DNA from: Ogataea parapolymorpha DL-1
Taxonomy: Eukaryota; Ascomycota; Pichiomycetes; Pichiales; Pichiaceae
Length of the DNA stretch: 64,000 nucleotides
Direction: 5' to 3'
Assembly: GCF_000187245.1 (NCBI RefSeq)
Contig: NC_027865.1
Span: forward strand, 1 to 64,000
This document shows, piece by piece, positions 52,727 to 61,823 of the stretch; the first letter of the stretch is position 1, and each line of letters begins with the position of its first letter. A program made the translations under genes and the position numbers. The notes beneath the pieces are model-generated. The model saw only the letters and a list, made by a program, of their open reading frames with translations, was not told where the DNA came from and made no database searches.

Positions 52727-54049
52727 ATGTTCAAGCCAACATTGGTGCTGGTCATTGCACTGATATTGCCTCTTGTATATCAGCAGCTGCTGAACCTCCT
52801 GAACAGAAACACAATCCCGCTACATGTGCTACGCTACTATGTCCAACATCCCCTCGACGACGTCACCATCAAAATTCCAGTATACATCGAGTCTTCAGAT
52901 CTGCGATTTCTCGACGTCGGAGAAGCCATACACATCCAGACCCTCGGGAGACTGCGAGAAACAGAGCGCACACTGCCCGATGTGCAGTTTGATTTCTACG
53001 AATACACTAATCAGACCGATGCTCTGCTAATGAAATTTTTCATCAGCGACGGCAACGGCATTTACGTGGACGCCGTCGAGGGGTACGCAGCGCTTTTCTA
53101 CACGCTGGAGGCGGTGGACGCCAACGATGTGCCGTATTTTGGCACGCAGCTGCTGCTGGATCACTGCTACAACGACGAGATCAAGAATTACGTTGCAGAC
53201 AGTTTTCTGCAGCTGGTGGACCACGACTCGAATAACCACAGCTTTTTGCACCACTGGCAATTTGAGACCTCCTTGCAGGACCCTCTGCGGCTTGTGTTTG
53301 TCATGTTGAGTGCCCAAACCAACTGGGAAGTTGAGCAGGCCGTGAAAATGCATCTGGAGCCCGTTCTCAGCATCCTGTCCAACTACACCCTGGAATTTTT
53401 GCATGTGGATGAGGACGTCAAGTCGCCGTCCCGCTACATAGACGAACATTTCCCCGAAGAGCTGTCTGTGTTGCCCAACTTAGCAGACTTCTATCTCTCG
53501 CACAACAGCTCCAATTCCACAATATACCTCGTCTACTATCCGTTTGAGCTGACAGACCACTCGATCCGCACCATGTCCGTCGACAACCATAGCATCTACT
53601 CCAGCAATGAAAACACGTTTCTCAACATAAAATCGTGGGGATCCGTCTATTTTGCGCACACCGAAAGCTACCACGGCTACGTTCCTGCGCTGAATCTGGC
53701 CGACTGTATGTGGTCATTTGCAGAAACTGTTCTGGATCACTATCATTTTCCAAACGAAAATATGGCGCCGGCTCTGCGCATCCAGATGTACAAGCGGATT
53801 GCCACGGTCAAGAACCTGACATACTTTAGCCACAGACTTTCTCAGGTAGTCGGGTGGCTGGAACGCAACACTCTAGACAGTTTTCTGGGCAGTGCAATTC
53901 TCGACGCTTTCGATCGCCGGGAGCAGGTAAAAGAAAAGCTGCAAAATTACGACTACGACGCAGCGTTGCAAATCAGCGCGGACATGGTGGCCATGTTTGA
54001 CAAGCAGATACAGAATCTTGATTTTGGAAATATGGAAATAATCGCGTGA
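52727..54049 (+). CDS. GPI17: PIG-S-like GPI transamidase subunit
   Basis: The 440-residue protein has an N-terminal hydrophobic anchor (residues 4-24), a luminal-type body with several Asn-X-Ser/Thr sites, and the late segment YKRIATVKNLTYFSHRLSQVVGWLERNTLDSFLG that resembles the PIG-S/Gpi17 helical region. Gpi17 is part of the ER complex that attaches GPI anchors to proteins. Yeast Gpi17 is about 534 residues and ends with a second membrane segment; here the frame stops before one appears (GNMEIIA), which is odd. Either the C-terminus is lost or a spliced exon is missed, although only 84 bases separate it from the next likely start. The identification is moderate. Confidence 0.6.
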   Translation: MFKPTLVLVIALILPLVYQQLLNLLNRNTIPLHVLRYYVQHPLDDVTIKIPVYIESSDLRFLDVGEAIHIQTLGRLRETERTLPDVQFDFYEYTNQTDALLMKFFISDGNGIYVDAVEGYAALFYTLEAVDANDVPYFGTQLLLDHCYNDEIKNYVADSFLQLVDHDSNNHSFLHHWQFETSLQDPLRLVFVMLSAQTNWEVEQAVKMHLEPVLSILSNYTLEFLHVDEDVKSPSRYIDEHFPEELSVLPNLADFYLSHNSSNSTIYLVYYPFELTDHSIRTMSVDNHSIYSSNENTFLNIKSWGSVYFAHTESYHGYVPALNLADCMWSFAETVLDHYHFPNENMAPALRIQMYKRIATVKNLTYFSHRLSQVVGWLERNTLDSFLGSAILDAFDRREQVKEKLQNYDYDAALQISADMVAMFDKQIQNLDFGNMEIIA

Positions 54050-54133
54050 GCTCAGCTTTTTACCATGTTCTGTTTATCTGCTAATGCCCAAACGTATAAA
54101 TATCGCTGCGGGACAGTTCCTATTCCTACTGCC

Positions 54134-54814
54134 ATGTTCTACGAACTCAAGGATTGGAGCTCGGTTGCGTCGACCGACCGATCGCACCCGCTGATTTTCG
54201 AGACTGACCGCAAACCGTGCTACATCATGGCCGATGTGGGCCATTCGCAGCAAGACGACAGGTTTTTGGAGGATCTGCTAAAACTGTGCGATCTCACCGG
54301 CCTGCGCCAAAAACACTATCAAGACATGGTCAGAAATCAGGTAAAAGAAGAACTGCTGCTGAAAAGCATGTTTTTGAGACTCGCCTCAAAAGTTCGCGGA
54401 GCTTCCTACGTGGACTCGCGAGTGGACAAATACATCCGAGCGAAAGGCATCCTCACCCCTGGAAAGTATCCAATTGTCCAGAAACCGATTTTGAAGAAGG
54501 TCGAGTGCAACGATCTGGGGCTCAAGTACAATTTTGATATGGAGGCGCTGGAGATTGAAAATCAAGAGAAACTAAGACAAGAGGCGAAGGACGCAGACAT
54601 TTTGTACCTGGAAGCTCCAAACAAGGGCAAGCTTTACATCAGGAAAGTAAAGCGTTTGTTGGATATACAATCTCCTTTTATTAAGGAGGCCTGCAGCGCG
54701 CGTATTCGGAGACGCACCCAATATTTTGACAGGATCCTCGGGGAGAAACACCAGAGCTTTGACGAGTTTGAAGATCGGCTGCTGAATCAACCGATCCGTA
54801 ACTACATTAAGTGA
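54134..54814 (+). CDS. Uncharacterised charged protein, 226 aa
   Basis: I do not recognise this protein. It is hydrophilic and rich in Lys, Arg, Glu and Leu. There is a predicted helical middle (QVKEELLLKSMFLRLASKVRG near 72-92), a short segment with ILTPGKYPIVQKP, and a basic C-terminus (CSARIRRRTQYFDRILG). There is no signal peptide or membrane segment. I start at ATG 54134 because TATAAATA lies at 54095-54102, 32 bases upstream; an earlier in-frame ATG at 54065 is on the wrong side of that box and would give 249 residues. Its place among conserved genes suggests a real conserved yeast protein. Confidence 0.65.
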   Translation: MFYELKDWSSVASTDRSHPLIFETDRKPCYIMADVGHSQQDDRFLEDLLKLCDLTGLRQKHYQDMVRNQVKEELLLKSMFLRLASKVRGASYVDSRVDKYIRAKGILTPGKYPIVQKPILKKVECNDLGLKYNFDMEALEIENQEKLRQEAKDADILYLEAPNKGKLYIRKVKRLLDIQSPFIKEACSARIRRRTQYFDRILGEKHQSFDEFEDRLLNQPIRNYIK

Positions 54815-54917
54815 TACCAATGCTCAACGCTGCTAGACGGCTATCTGGTGCAAGGGTGCAGAATATAAAAAAAATATTTCAAGCCAATCGGAAAATCATA
54901 TAATTTAATGAATAGTC

Positions 54918-55400
54918 ATGACTAGCACATTCACGAACACCGCCAAAAAAATCGTTTCGCTTCTGGAAAAATACCCCGCCGACAAGGTGAAGCACTACGC
55001 GTCGTTCAAGTTCTCGCAGATCGAGCGTTTCTGTAATATCGGCTCGATACCGATCCCGAAAAAAATTCTAGAGGAACAGGCCCTCGAGCAGAAGAAACAG
55101 CAGAAACTGATCAAGATCGACGTGCAAAAGCTCAAAAGAATGATTTTTGCCGACGAAAACGCCGCCCCCAACTACAAAAAGGAGCTGTTTGACGCTGACA
55201 TCCTGAACCAGCAGTACAAGTCGCTGAAGAATATCGCAGACAACAAATGGGCGGACCACTACAAGGTGGACAAAAAACTGCTTGAGCCGAAGGGAAACCC
55301 CAACTATTACGCCAGACTGATGAGGGACGTCAACCGTGGAGGACAAGAGCGGGAAAGCATTTTCGATGCCTTCCGTACTATCATCACAGGAAAGTACTAA
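54918..55400 (+). CDS. CBP6: Cytochrome b mRNA-processing/assembly factor Cbp6
   Basis: The 160-residue protein matches Cbp6 along its length (baker's yeast Cbp6 is about 162 residues). It has TAKKIVSLLEKYPADKVKHYASFK at 8-31, and at the end GNPNYYARLMRDVNRGGQERESIFDAFRTIITGKY, which parallels the yeast GNPQYYQRLI...ESLFTAMRT tail. Cbp6 pairs with Cbp3 at the mitochondrial ribosome exit to bind newly made cytochrome b and start complex III assembly. ATATAAAA lies about 48 bases upstream of the ATG. Convergent with the RRM gene, 29 bases between stops. Confidence 0.88.
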   Translation: MTSTFTNTAKKIVSLLEKYPADKVKHYASFKFSQIERFCNIGSIPIPKKILEEQALEQKKQQKLIKIDVQKLKRMIFADENAAPNYKKELFDADILNQQYKSLKNIADNKWADHYKVDKKLLEPKGNPNYYARLMRDVNRGGQERESIFDAFRTIITGKY

Positions 55401-55429
55401 CGATAATGAATGGTAAAATATTAGTGCGT

Positions 55430-56080
55430 TTATTTTTTGGCGAACTGTAGGTAGCAGTCTGTATCATTGATTTTTATCGAGGTTCCCAGACTTTCCAGAC
55501 ACCGCGCCGACTCAAGGTCTGAGCGGAATTCCACAAGCGCGAGGTTTCGGATGTGCACGATGTTCACGTTCAGGAAACCAGTAAACTTCTCGAAGATAGA
55601 TTCCACCTGATCTCTGGTAGCCGAGCTGGGGACGTTGGTGACCAACAAGATTTTATGAGGTTCTGCAGCCCTGGCTCCTGGAATCTTGCGTTTCTTAGCC
55701 ATCGTAGGCGTCTGTAGCGTCGACTTGCGTTTCTTGGTTCGTTTCTCCAATCTCTGTGCGCGCTGTTCTTGTAGATATTGCTCATACGCGGACTGTTCCA
55801 TATGTTCCTGTACCGCAAGGTCGCTGTTGGTTTTCGCAATATACATGTCCATTGGCTTGTCAAAAATGACTTTCGTGTTGAGGTGTTCAATCGCACGCAC
55901 GCAGTCCTCGTGCGACTTTAGCGTAATAAAAGCCTGTCCTCTTAATTGTAGATTTTTGAACAGCTTAATTTCTTGGATAGGTATGCCAAGTTCGCTAAAC
56001 AGCTGCTCCAGCGCCGAGCGGAGCTTCTGGTGCGAAAGCCGTTCGTTCAAATTGCGCACATACAGTGTGCAGATAGACAT
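55430..56080 (-). CDS. MUD1: U1A/U2B''-type snRNP protein with two RRMs
   Basis: The 216-residue protein has RRM1 at 1-90 with RNP2 LYVRNL and the RNP1-like LRGQAFITL, followed by the U1A-typical FDKPMDMYIAKTNSD. A Lys/Arg-rich linker spans about 108-140. RRM2 lies at 142-216 with ILLVTNVP and ALVEFR. This order and the RGQAF and KPM..YAKT.SD marks fit U1A (yeast Mud1), a U1 snRNP subunit in splicing. U2B'' homologues usually have only RRM1 in yeast, so Mud1 is preferred. Confidence 0.72.
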   Translation of the reverse strand: MSICTLYVRNLNERLSHQKLRSALEQLFSELGIPIQEIKLFKNLQLRGQAFITLKSHEDCVRAIEHLNTKVIFDKPMDMYIAKTNSDLAVQEHMEQSAYEQYLQEQRAQRLEKRTKKRKSTLQTPTMAKKRKIPGARAAEPHKILLVTNVPSSATRDQVESIFEKFTGFLNVNIVHIRNLALVEFRSDLESARCLESLGTSIKINDTDCYLQFAKK

Positions 56081-56143
56081 GGACCTAAAAATTGCTACAC
56101 GAAAATTTCAGAAATGCACTGCCCGGAGGCTGTTATGTACATA

Positions 56144-58186
56144 TCAGTTGCTAGCCTTTTGCAATCCCAACTCCTGCAAAAATGCATCCGACGAGGGCTT
56201 TCTGCCAAGAAGATCAACCAAAAGATCCATTTCCTCCTGTGAACCTCCCTTTTCCAGCACCTTTCTTCTGTACTCCAGACCGCTCTTCACGTTAAATGGA
56301 TCCTCCTTGAACTTGGTGTAGAAAATGTCTGCAGCAAAGACTTGTGACCATAGGTACCCATAGTAACCGGAGGCATAGCCGCCCATGAGATGGCCAAATG
56401 AAGCGTATCCGGTGGTGGTTTGGCCGCCGTTTTTCACCAGAGCTACCTCCTCACGCAGGTCGTTCCACAGACGGTCCATGTCAACCTTGCCGTCGACAGA
56501 GGTGTGGAGGCTCATGTCGAACAATCCAAAGTGCAGCTGGCGCAAGTTGAACAGCGCGCCATTGACGTTCTTGGATTTGATCAGAGAGTCTATCAGGTTA
56601 TCAGGAAGTGCCTCTCCGGTTTCATAGTGGCCTGACAGAAATTTGAGCTGGTCCTTGCTCCAGCAGAAATATTCCAGCAGCTGAGACGGCATTTCCACAA
56701 AGTCCCAGCTTACAGAGGTGCCATGGAATCTGGCATACTTGGTCTCTCCCAGCAAATCGTGGATTCCGTGGCCCAGCTCGTGGAAAAAGGTGACCACCTC
56801 GTCATGTTTCAGCAACGAAGGCTTCTTAGCCAGATCCCGTGTAAAGTTGCACACTAGTGAGGTTGAAGGGTACACTTTCCTGCCAGTCTTGACGTCAATG
56901 TACCCTGGAGCAAGCCCGAAGTTGGCAGCATGTCCGTACTTTCCCTCGCGTGGGTGTAGGTCAAAGTACAGATATCCAACAAATTCTTCTTTGGAATCGG
57001 TTTTCCAAACGGAAAATTGCTGGACCTCAGAATGCCACGTCTTTGGGTTCTCAACCTGCTTGAATCTCAGCTGGAAGATTTTCTCGTAGATGGCCAACAT
57101 CCGCTCGATTGTCTGCTTCAAAGGGAAGTATTCGGATATTTGTTTTTCATCAACCTGGTACTGCTCCTCAAGCATTTTATTGTGGTAGTATCTGTGATCC
57201 CAAACATAGTACTCGAGATCTCCCGTCTCTTTTTGCTTTAGCTTCTCCAAATTCTGAATTTCTTGTTTTCCCAATGGCTTGAGCTTGTCTCTGAGGTCAA
57301 CCAAAAAGTCCATGACGGTCTTTGGTGTCTTTGCCATGCGCTCCTCCAGAATATACTCCGAGAAGTTTTCATAGCCGAGCAGTTTGGCCAGTTCGGCACG
57401 AGTCTCGACGGCCTGTTTCAGAAGCGGGCCGTTTTCCTTCACCTTGTTCTGGTCGCCCACAAACGCCCGTTTCCGGGTCTCTGGGTTCTTGGCATACTTC
57501 AAAACAGGGAACAGGTCAGGATATTTGAATGTCATCTTGTACTTGCCGTTTTCCTGCTCAAACTGGGCCACAACGTCCTCGGGGACACCCTCGAGCTCCT
57601 CCTTGGTGAACCAAATGTGCTCAGTTTCTTCACCCAAATTTTTGGAGAATTCGAGAGCGTAAGTGGACAGCTTCTGCTTGAGGTTCTTGATTTGCTCTCG
57701 AACATTCTCAGGCTTGTTCAATCCATTGCGTTCATACTGACGGTGGACTTTTTCCAAGAATCTCTTGTCCTCCCCCTCCAATTTGTCCAGCTCGTTTTCG
57801 TAGACAGCATGGATCGCCTTGTAGACGTCCTCACGCAGGCCGGACTCGATGCTGAACTCTCTGAGCTTTTTGTCGGCCTCGTTGGAGGCGTCTCGAAGCT
57901 CCTTCGAGGCAGAAACATGCTGGTAAAAAGTAATCTGGTTGGATATTCTGGCTTGCACGTTTTCCAGATGGGCAATTGGCGCGATGGTGTTTTTAAACGA
58001 CGCATTGTCCGCGGTGCTGGCGACGAGGTCGTCGAGCTCCCTGCCCTCTGTGATCAGCTGATCTGCCAGCTGCAAAATCTGCTCAGGGGAGTGATCCCAT
58101 TCCAAAGGTTGTTGAGTGTTGTCCATGCTCCAGTAAACAAAGATTGCAAACACCACAGGTAAAATATAGAACAGGGTTTTTGGCAT
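56144..58186 (-). CDS. PRD1: M3-family oligopeptidase (saccharolysin-like)
   Basis: The 680-residue zinc metallopeptidase has the thimet-oligopeptidase layout: a helical N-terminal half and a catalytic half with His469-Glu470-Leu-Gly-His473 in VVTFFHELGHGIHDLLG, then VSWDFVEMPSQLLEYF carrying the third ligand. MGGYASGYYGYLWSQVFAADIF near the C-terminus is also typical. Baker's yeast Prd1 degrades short peptides in the cytosol and mitochondrial intermembrane space. Unusually, this protein begins with a hydrophobic segment (LFYILPVVFAIFVYW, residues 5-19) that looks like a membrane anchor, so it may be tethered to a membrane. CTG encodes the Leu in HELGH, showing CTG = Leu. Confidence 0.9.
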   Translation of the reverse strand: MPKTLFYILPVVFAIFVYWSMDNTQQPLEWDHSPEQILQLADQLITEGRELDDLVASTADNASFKNTIAPIAHLENVQARISNQITFYQHVSASKELRDASNEADKKLREFSIESGLREDVYKAIHAVYENELDKLEGEDKRFLEKVHRQYERNGLNKPENVREQIKNLKQKLSTYALEFSKNLGEETEHIWFTKEELEGVPEDVVAQFEQENGKYKMTFKYPDLFPVLKYAKNPETRKRAFVGDQNKVKENGPLLKQAVETRAELAKLLGYENFSEYILEERMAKTPKTVMDFLVDLRDKLKPLGKQEIQNLEKLKQKETGDLEYYVWDHRYYHNKMLEEQYQVDEKQISEYFPLKQTIERMLAIYEKIFQLRFKQVENPKTWHSEVQQFSVWKTDSKEEFVGYLYFDLHPREGKYGHAANFGLAPGYIDVKTGRKVYPSTSLVCNFTRDLAKKPSLLKHDEVVTFFHELGHGIHDLLGETKYARFHGTSVSWDFVEMPSQLLEYFCWSKDQLKFLSGHYETGEALPDNLIDSLIKSKNVNGALFNLRQLHFGLFDMSLHTSVDGKVDMDRLWNDLREEVALVKNGGQTTTGYASFGHLMGGYASGYYGYLWSQVFAADIFYTKFKEDPFNVKSGLEYRRKVLEKGGSQEEMDLLVDLLGRKPSSDAFLQELGLQKASN

Positions 58187-58404
58187 TTTTCACCACCTGA
58201 AACCGAAGAGGTTGGTGGACTGTACCAAGTTGGCGTATTGGTGTAAAAAACCAGTTCTTGCGGCACTCGAGTCGTCCTTGCTTAGAGTTGCCCTACCGCT
58301 GATCTGGTATTCTTGTGTATTTAGGCTCTTCCAACGGAGACGCCTGCCCAGCTTATCTAATCCACAAATTTCAAATTAATCTACACAACGAAATAATATT
58401 CTTT

Positions 58405-59841
58405 ATGGCATCGAGCAATGAAGAGATTATTGAGCAGCTCTCGCTCCAGCTGCTGGAGCAGACAGAGAAAAACTCGAAGCTGGAGGTGAGTCTGCTGAAC
58501 ACGCACCAAAAAATTCAGGAATTGAAACGCCAACTGGTGGAGAGCCGAAAACAAAAGGAGGATAGCGATAAAGAGGTCGAACGTTTGAGCTATGAGATGG
58601 AGGATCTGAGTGCCACGCTGTTTGACCAGGCCAACGAAAAGGTGAAGGAGGCAAACATCGTGGCAAACGATTTCAAGCTGAGGAACGAGAAACTGGTCGA
58701 GACACTCAAGGATCGTGACACGACAATAGACCTGCTTAACAACGAGCTCAGGAACCTCAAACGGCTCATAGCTGAGCTGGAGCACCAGGATCCGTCGCAG
58801 ACACCACCTTCGAGAGTTAATTCGGAATTGTTGCCGGACTCGCAGTTTACGCTTCCCAAACTCATAAAGTACAACGGCCAGCCCATATACTCTCCAACAT
58901 TCAACCAGCTGCGTTTTGACATGCTTTTGTTCAACCAGTTCAAAGAGTCACTCGAAAGCTTCCAAAATATCAGAGAAACGTCTTTTTACCGCCACTTGGT
59001 GAGTGAGGAGATTGAGCCGGTGCTACGTCTAGATCTATCTCCGTCGATCAAGTTTTTCCAAAAGAAATCGTTTATTAACAGTCTGTTCGAGTCAAAAGTC
59101 GTCATAGAGCCATTAAGCGCCTCAACAGAGCTCTGGAAGGCCGCACAGGCCCAGTCTGCGCCGTCTTCACCGCCATTGTCTGTCAAAAGCCTGAACCTGA
59201 GGATGTTCAAGTACGAGACGGATAGACCGGTGGCGATGGAGGCCAAGTGTTCCCTATGTGGAGAGGCACGCATGGGTATCAATTATGCCAGATTGTACGT
59301 TCTGAGAGTCAGAGAGGTGGAATATTTACTCTGCATCTCGTGCTCTACCAAGCTGAGACGCACCGTGGACTTGCTTTCTCGCATCAAGACTATATCGCAG
59401 ACTCAGGACGAAGAGGAGGTGTTACGTGTATGGTGTGAGCTTGCAGAGCTGCGCGGCCGCTTGTTCTATTCGAAGTTGGGCATTTGGGACGAGTCCGACG
59501 AAAATGGATTGGTGTACGGCTGGAAAAATAGCTGGCTCGGTCAGCAACCTGTCCAAGAAACAGACAACAATGCAGAAGCGCCTGCTGAGACAGAGCAAAT
59601 CCCTCAGAATGTTCCAAATACCGACACAGCAAGCGAGAAGACCGTGCAGTTGGAGAACGGCAAAGACGAGATGCCAGAGTCCGTTCCCGAACCGACCTTG
59701 AAGGAGGAGCTCGAAATTGACATGCAGCTCCAGCAGGTTGCAATATCGTCCGGCACCGATGACATCCTCGATAATTATACCAACACGTCGGACGAGGAGT
59801 TCAACGACGCCCAAGAAGCGCACTCCGTAACCAACGACTAG
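58405..59841 (+). CDS. SEC2: Sec2-like Rab GEF
   Basis: The 478-residue protein opens with a long coiled coil (about residues 5-145). It contains EVERLSYEMEDLSATLFDQANEKVKEAN, the Sec2/Rabin8-type surface that opens the nucleotide site of the Sec4/Rab8 GTPase. A second domain near 180-345 ends in a probable zinc-binding pair, CSLCGE and CISCSTKLRR, as in Rabin/GRAB proteins. The last 130 residues are acidic and low-complexity. Sec2 acts on secretory vesicles before exocytosis. The first in-frame ATG is 58405; the open frame upstream (58315) begins with GTG and is not used. Confidence 0.82.
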   Translation: MASSNEEIIEQLSLQLLEQTEKNSKLEVSLLNTHQKIQELKRQLVESRKQKEDSDKEVERLSYEMEDLSATLFDQANEKVKEANIVANDFKLRNEKLVETLKDRDTTIDLLNNELRNLKRLIAELEHQDPSQTPPSRVNSELLPDSQFTLPKLIKYNGQPIYSPTFNQLRFDMLLFNQFKESLESFQNIRETSFYRHLVSEEIEPVLRLDLSPSIKFFQKKSFINSLFESKVVIEPLSASTELWKAAQAQSAPSSPPLSVKSLNLRMFKYETDRPVAMEAKCSLCGEARMGINYARLYVLRVREVEYLLCISCSTKLRRTVDLLSRIKTISQTQDEEEVLRVWCELAELRGRLFYSKLGIWDESDENGLVYGWKNSWLGQQPVQETDNNAEAPAETEQIPQNVPNTDTASEKTVQLENGKDEMPESVPEPTLKEELEIDMQLQQVAISSGTDDILDNYTNTSDEEFNDAQEAHSVTND

Positions 59842-59894
59842 GTAGCCAAGGCTGTGTACATAATAAATTTTTCCAGGCTGTGTATTAAACTCTC

Positions 59895-61823
59895 ATGAGC
59901 GAGTCTAGTCAAGTGCAGGTGTTCAGGTTGCTAAATCCGTCCAGCAAGCTTAAGTACCAGTCAATTTTACAGTCAGACTATGTATGTGAGCGGCTGGACA
60001 CGGTGACTGCATGGCAGAAGCTACATGTGAAGCTGATTACGTGGAACTTGGGGTGCATGGAAGATTGTCCTTTAGACCATATACGCCAGCTACTTTCCTC
60101 CAATCAAGGATATGCCGATATCTACATCGTGGGATTTCAGGAGACTATCCCACTGACTTCATTTTCTGCCTCTCCCAAAGTAATTGACCAGTGGTGCAAT
60201 CGACTGCTCGCGGCTCTGCCTCCTGGCCAGTTCAAGGCGGTGCACCGGTACGGGCTGCTCGGACTGACAAGCGTGGTGATAATTAGAGCCGAAATAGAGA
60301 GCCAGGTATCTGATTGCAGCTCTCGAACCGTCGGACTCGGCTATCTGAACTGGTACAACAAGGGCTGTATTGAGACGCAATTTTCAATTGGCCAAATAGA
60401 CGAGAAGCTTGCGGGAGTGCGTGTCCAGGTGTTCAACATGCATCTGACGCACGGCGAGGAAGAATTATCGCTGGATGTGAGGAACCAGTGTTTAAAGAAA
60501 GTGCAGGATAGTTTAGGAACGATTAGAAATGCAGCACTTGCTGGCCCAGCACCGGCTGTACAAGATGAATGGGTCTGCGAGCCGCAACTGAGCCAGACCG
60601 AGCTTGAGAAAATCGACAGCTCGACAATTCGCAGGATATTCAAGAAAGAGTGCCGCAAGGTAGTTTTCGCCAGTGGCGACCTCAATTACCGTCTGGAAAG
60701 CAGAAATGTCAATGACAATATCTATAAAGGTGACTATGAAAAATTGCTGGAGAGCGACCAGCTCCGCGCACAGAAAAACAAAGGTAACATTTTCAGCGGA
60801 TTTTCTGAGGCTGAGATCCGGTTTCGTCCCACGTTCAAGGTGACCGAGACGCTTGAATACGAGGAGACCCGTGTGCCATCGTACACGGATAGAATTCTGT
60901 ATAGCGCGGATGACGGACTGGAGCAGCTGACGTACGACGTTTGCGAGGTGAGCGGGTCTGACCATCTGCCAGTGGTGGCAGAGTTTGCGTTGGATGCGAG
61001 AATTGTCGATTTTGGCGCTCTGAAAGCAGTACGTTCCGAGATCGGAGCTCAACTGGACAGAATCCTCAATCAGATGGAGATCGTGGACGTTTCGCCGTCG
61101 CTGATCGATATCGACGTCGTTGCTGGCTTAAAGGAGGTGTTGGAAGTCACTGTGAGCAACCTCACGGAGGAGCCGCTGCAGTACAATCTGGATATTGGCA
61201 AACGGTTCTTTAGAAAACCCGTGATCAAGCTGCTGAACGACGACGGCATTTTGCCGGCCAAGAAATCGAAACAGCTCAAATTCCAGATCAACACCTCCAA
61301 AATCGAGAAAATCGACAAAACACTCACAATGACGTTTGCAAACTTCGAATTCGTCAAGTTTCTTGCATTCTCCGTGTCCTCAAAGTCAATCCTGTTCCAG
61401 CCTGTACATGAGCTCGAAGAAATGCAATATCAGAACATAGTGCAGTCGTTTGACTTTATTTTGAAAGGCACAACAGATAATCTATTAACAGGAATGCAGT
61501 CTGTTGTGGACCTCGCCTCGTTGAACGAGTTCGAGATATCATTGTTGAAAGATATGACGCTGCGACAGATCAACTTCGACCTGCTGACCAAGCTGAATTC
61601 TATAGGAATGGTGCAAAACGAAGGATCGTGTGGACTCATGAATGTGCTATATTTGTGGCTAAAAAGCCTGCCAGAGCTCGCAGGAGATAAGAGGTCTGGC
61701 GTCGTGCTGCGCAAAATGATCGCCTTGATAAAATTCCTCAATCTCGATCATGAATCAGGGTTCAAGTATTTTGGTTTTTTCTTTCAAGACGAGTATGAAC
61801 TGGAACACGCTCTCGAGTCCTAG
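59895..61823 (+). CDS. OCRL/INPP5B-type inositol polyphosphate 5-phosphatase
   Basis: The 642-residue enzyme contains a 5-phosphatase catalytic domain with ITWN at 48-51, GFQE at 80-83, GDLNYRL around Asp262, PSYTDRIL near 335 and SDHLPV with His357 (consensus SDHKPV, here Leu for Lys). A beta-sandwich of the ASH type (about 405-505) follows. The C-terminal 130 residues resemble the RhoGAP-like module of OCRL. Such proteins dephosphorylate PI(4,5)P2 on Golgi or endosomal membranes and bind Rabs. The order differs from yeast Inp51-53 (no Sac1 domain) and Inp54 (no C-terminal modules). Its stop overlaps the stop of the convergent neighbour by four bases. Confidence 0.82.
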   Translation: MSESSQVQVFRLLNPSSKLKYQSILQSDYVCERLDTVTAWQKLHVKLITWNLGCMEDCPLDHIRQLLSSNQGYADIYIVGFQETIPLTSFSASPKVIDQWCNRLLAALPPGQFKAVHRYGLLGLTSVVIIRAEIESQVSDCSSRTVGLGYLNWYNKGCIETQFSIGQIDEKLAGVRVQVFNMHLTHGEEELSLDVRNQCLKKVQDSLGTIRNAALAGPAPAVQDEWVCEPQLSQTELEKIDSSTIRRIFKKECRKVVFASGDLNYRLESRNVNDNIYKGDYEKLLESDQLRAQKNKGNIFSGFSEAEIRFRPTFKVTETLEYEETRVPSYTDRILYSADDGLEQLTYDVCEVSGSDHLPVVAEFALDARIVDFGALKAVRSEIGAQLDRILNQMEIVDVSPSLIDIDVVAGLKEVLEVTVSNLTEEPLQYNLDIGKRFFRKPVIKLLNDDGILPAKKSKQLKFQINTSKIEKIDKTLTMTFANFEFVKFLAFSVSSKSILFQPVHELEEMQYQNIVQSFDFILKGTTDNLLTGMQSVVDLASLNEFEISLLKDMTLRQINFDLLTKLNSIGMVQNEGSCGLMNVLYLWLKSLPELAGDKRSGVVLRKMIALIKFLNLDHESGFKYFGFFFQDEYELEHALES

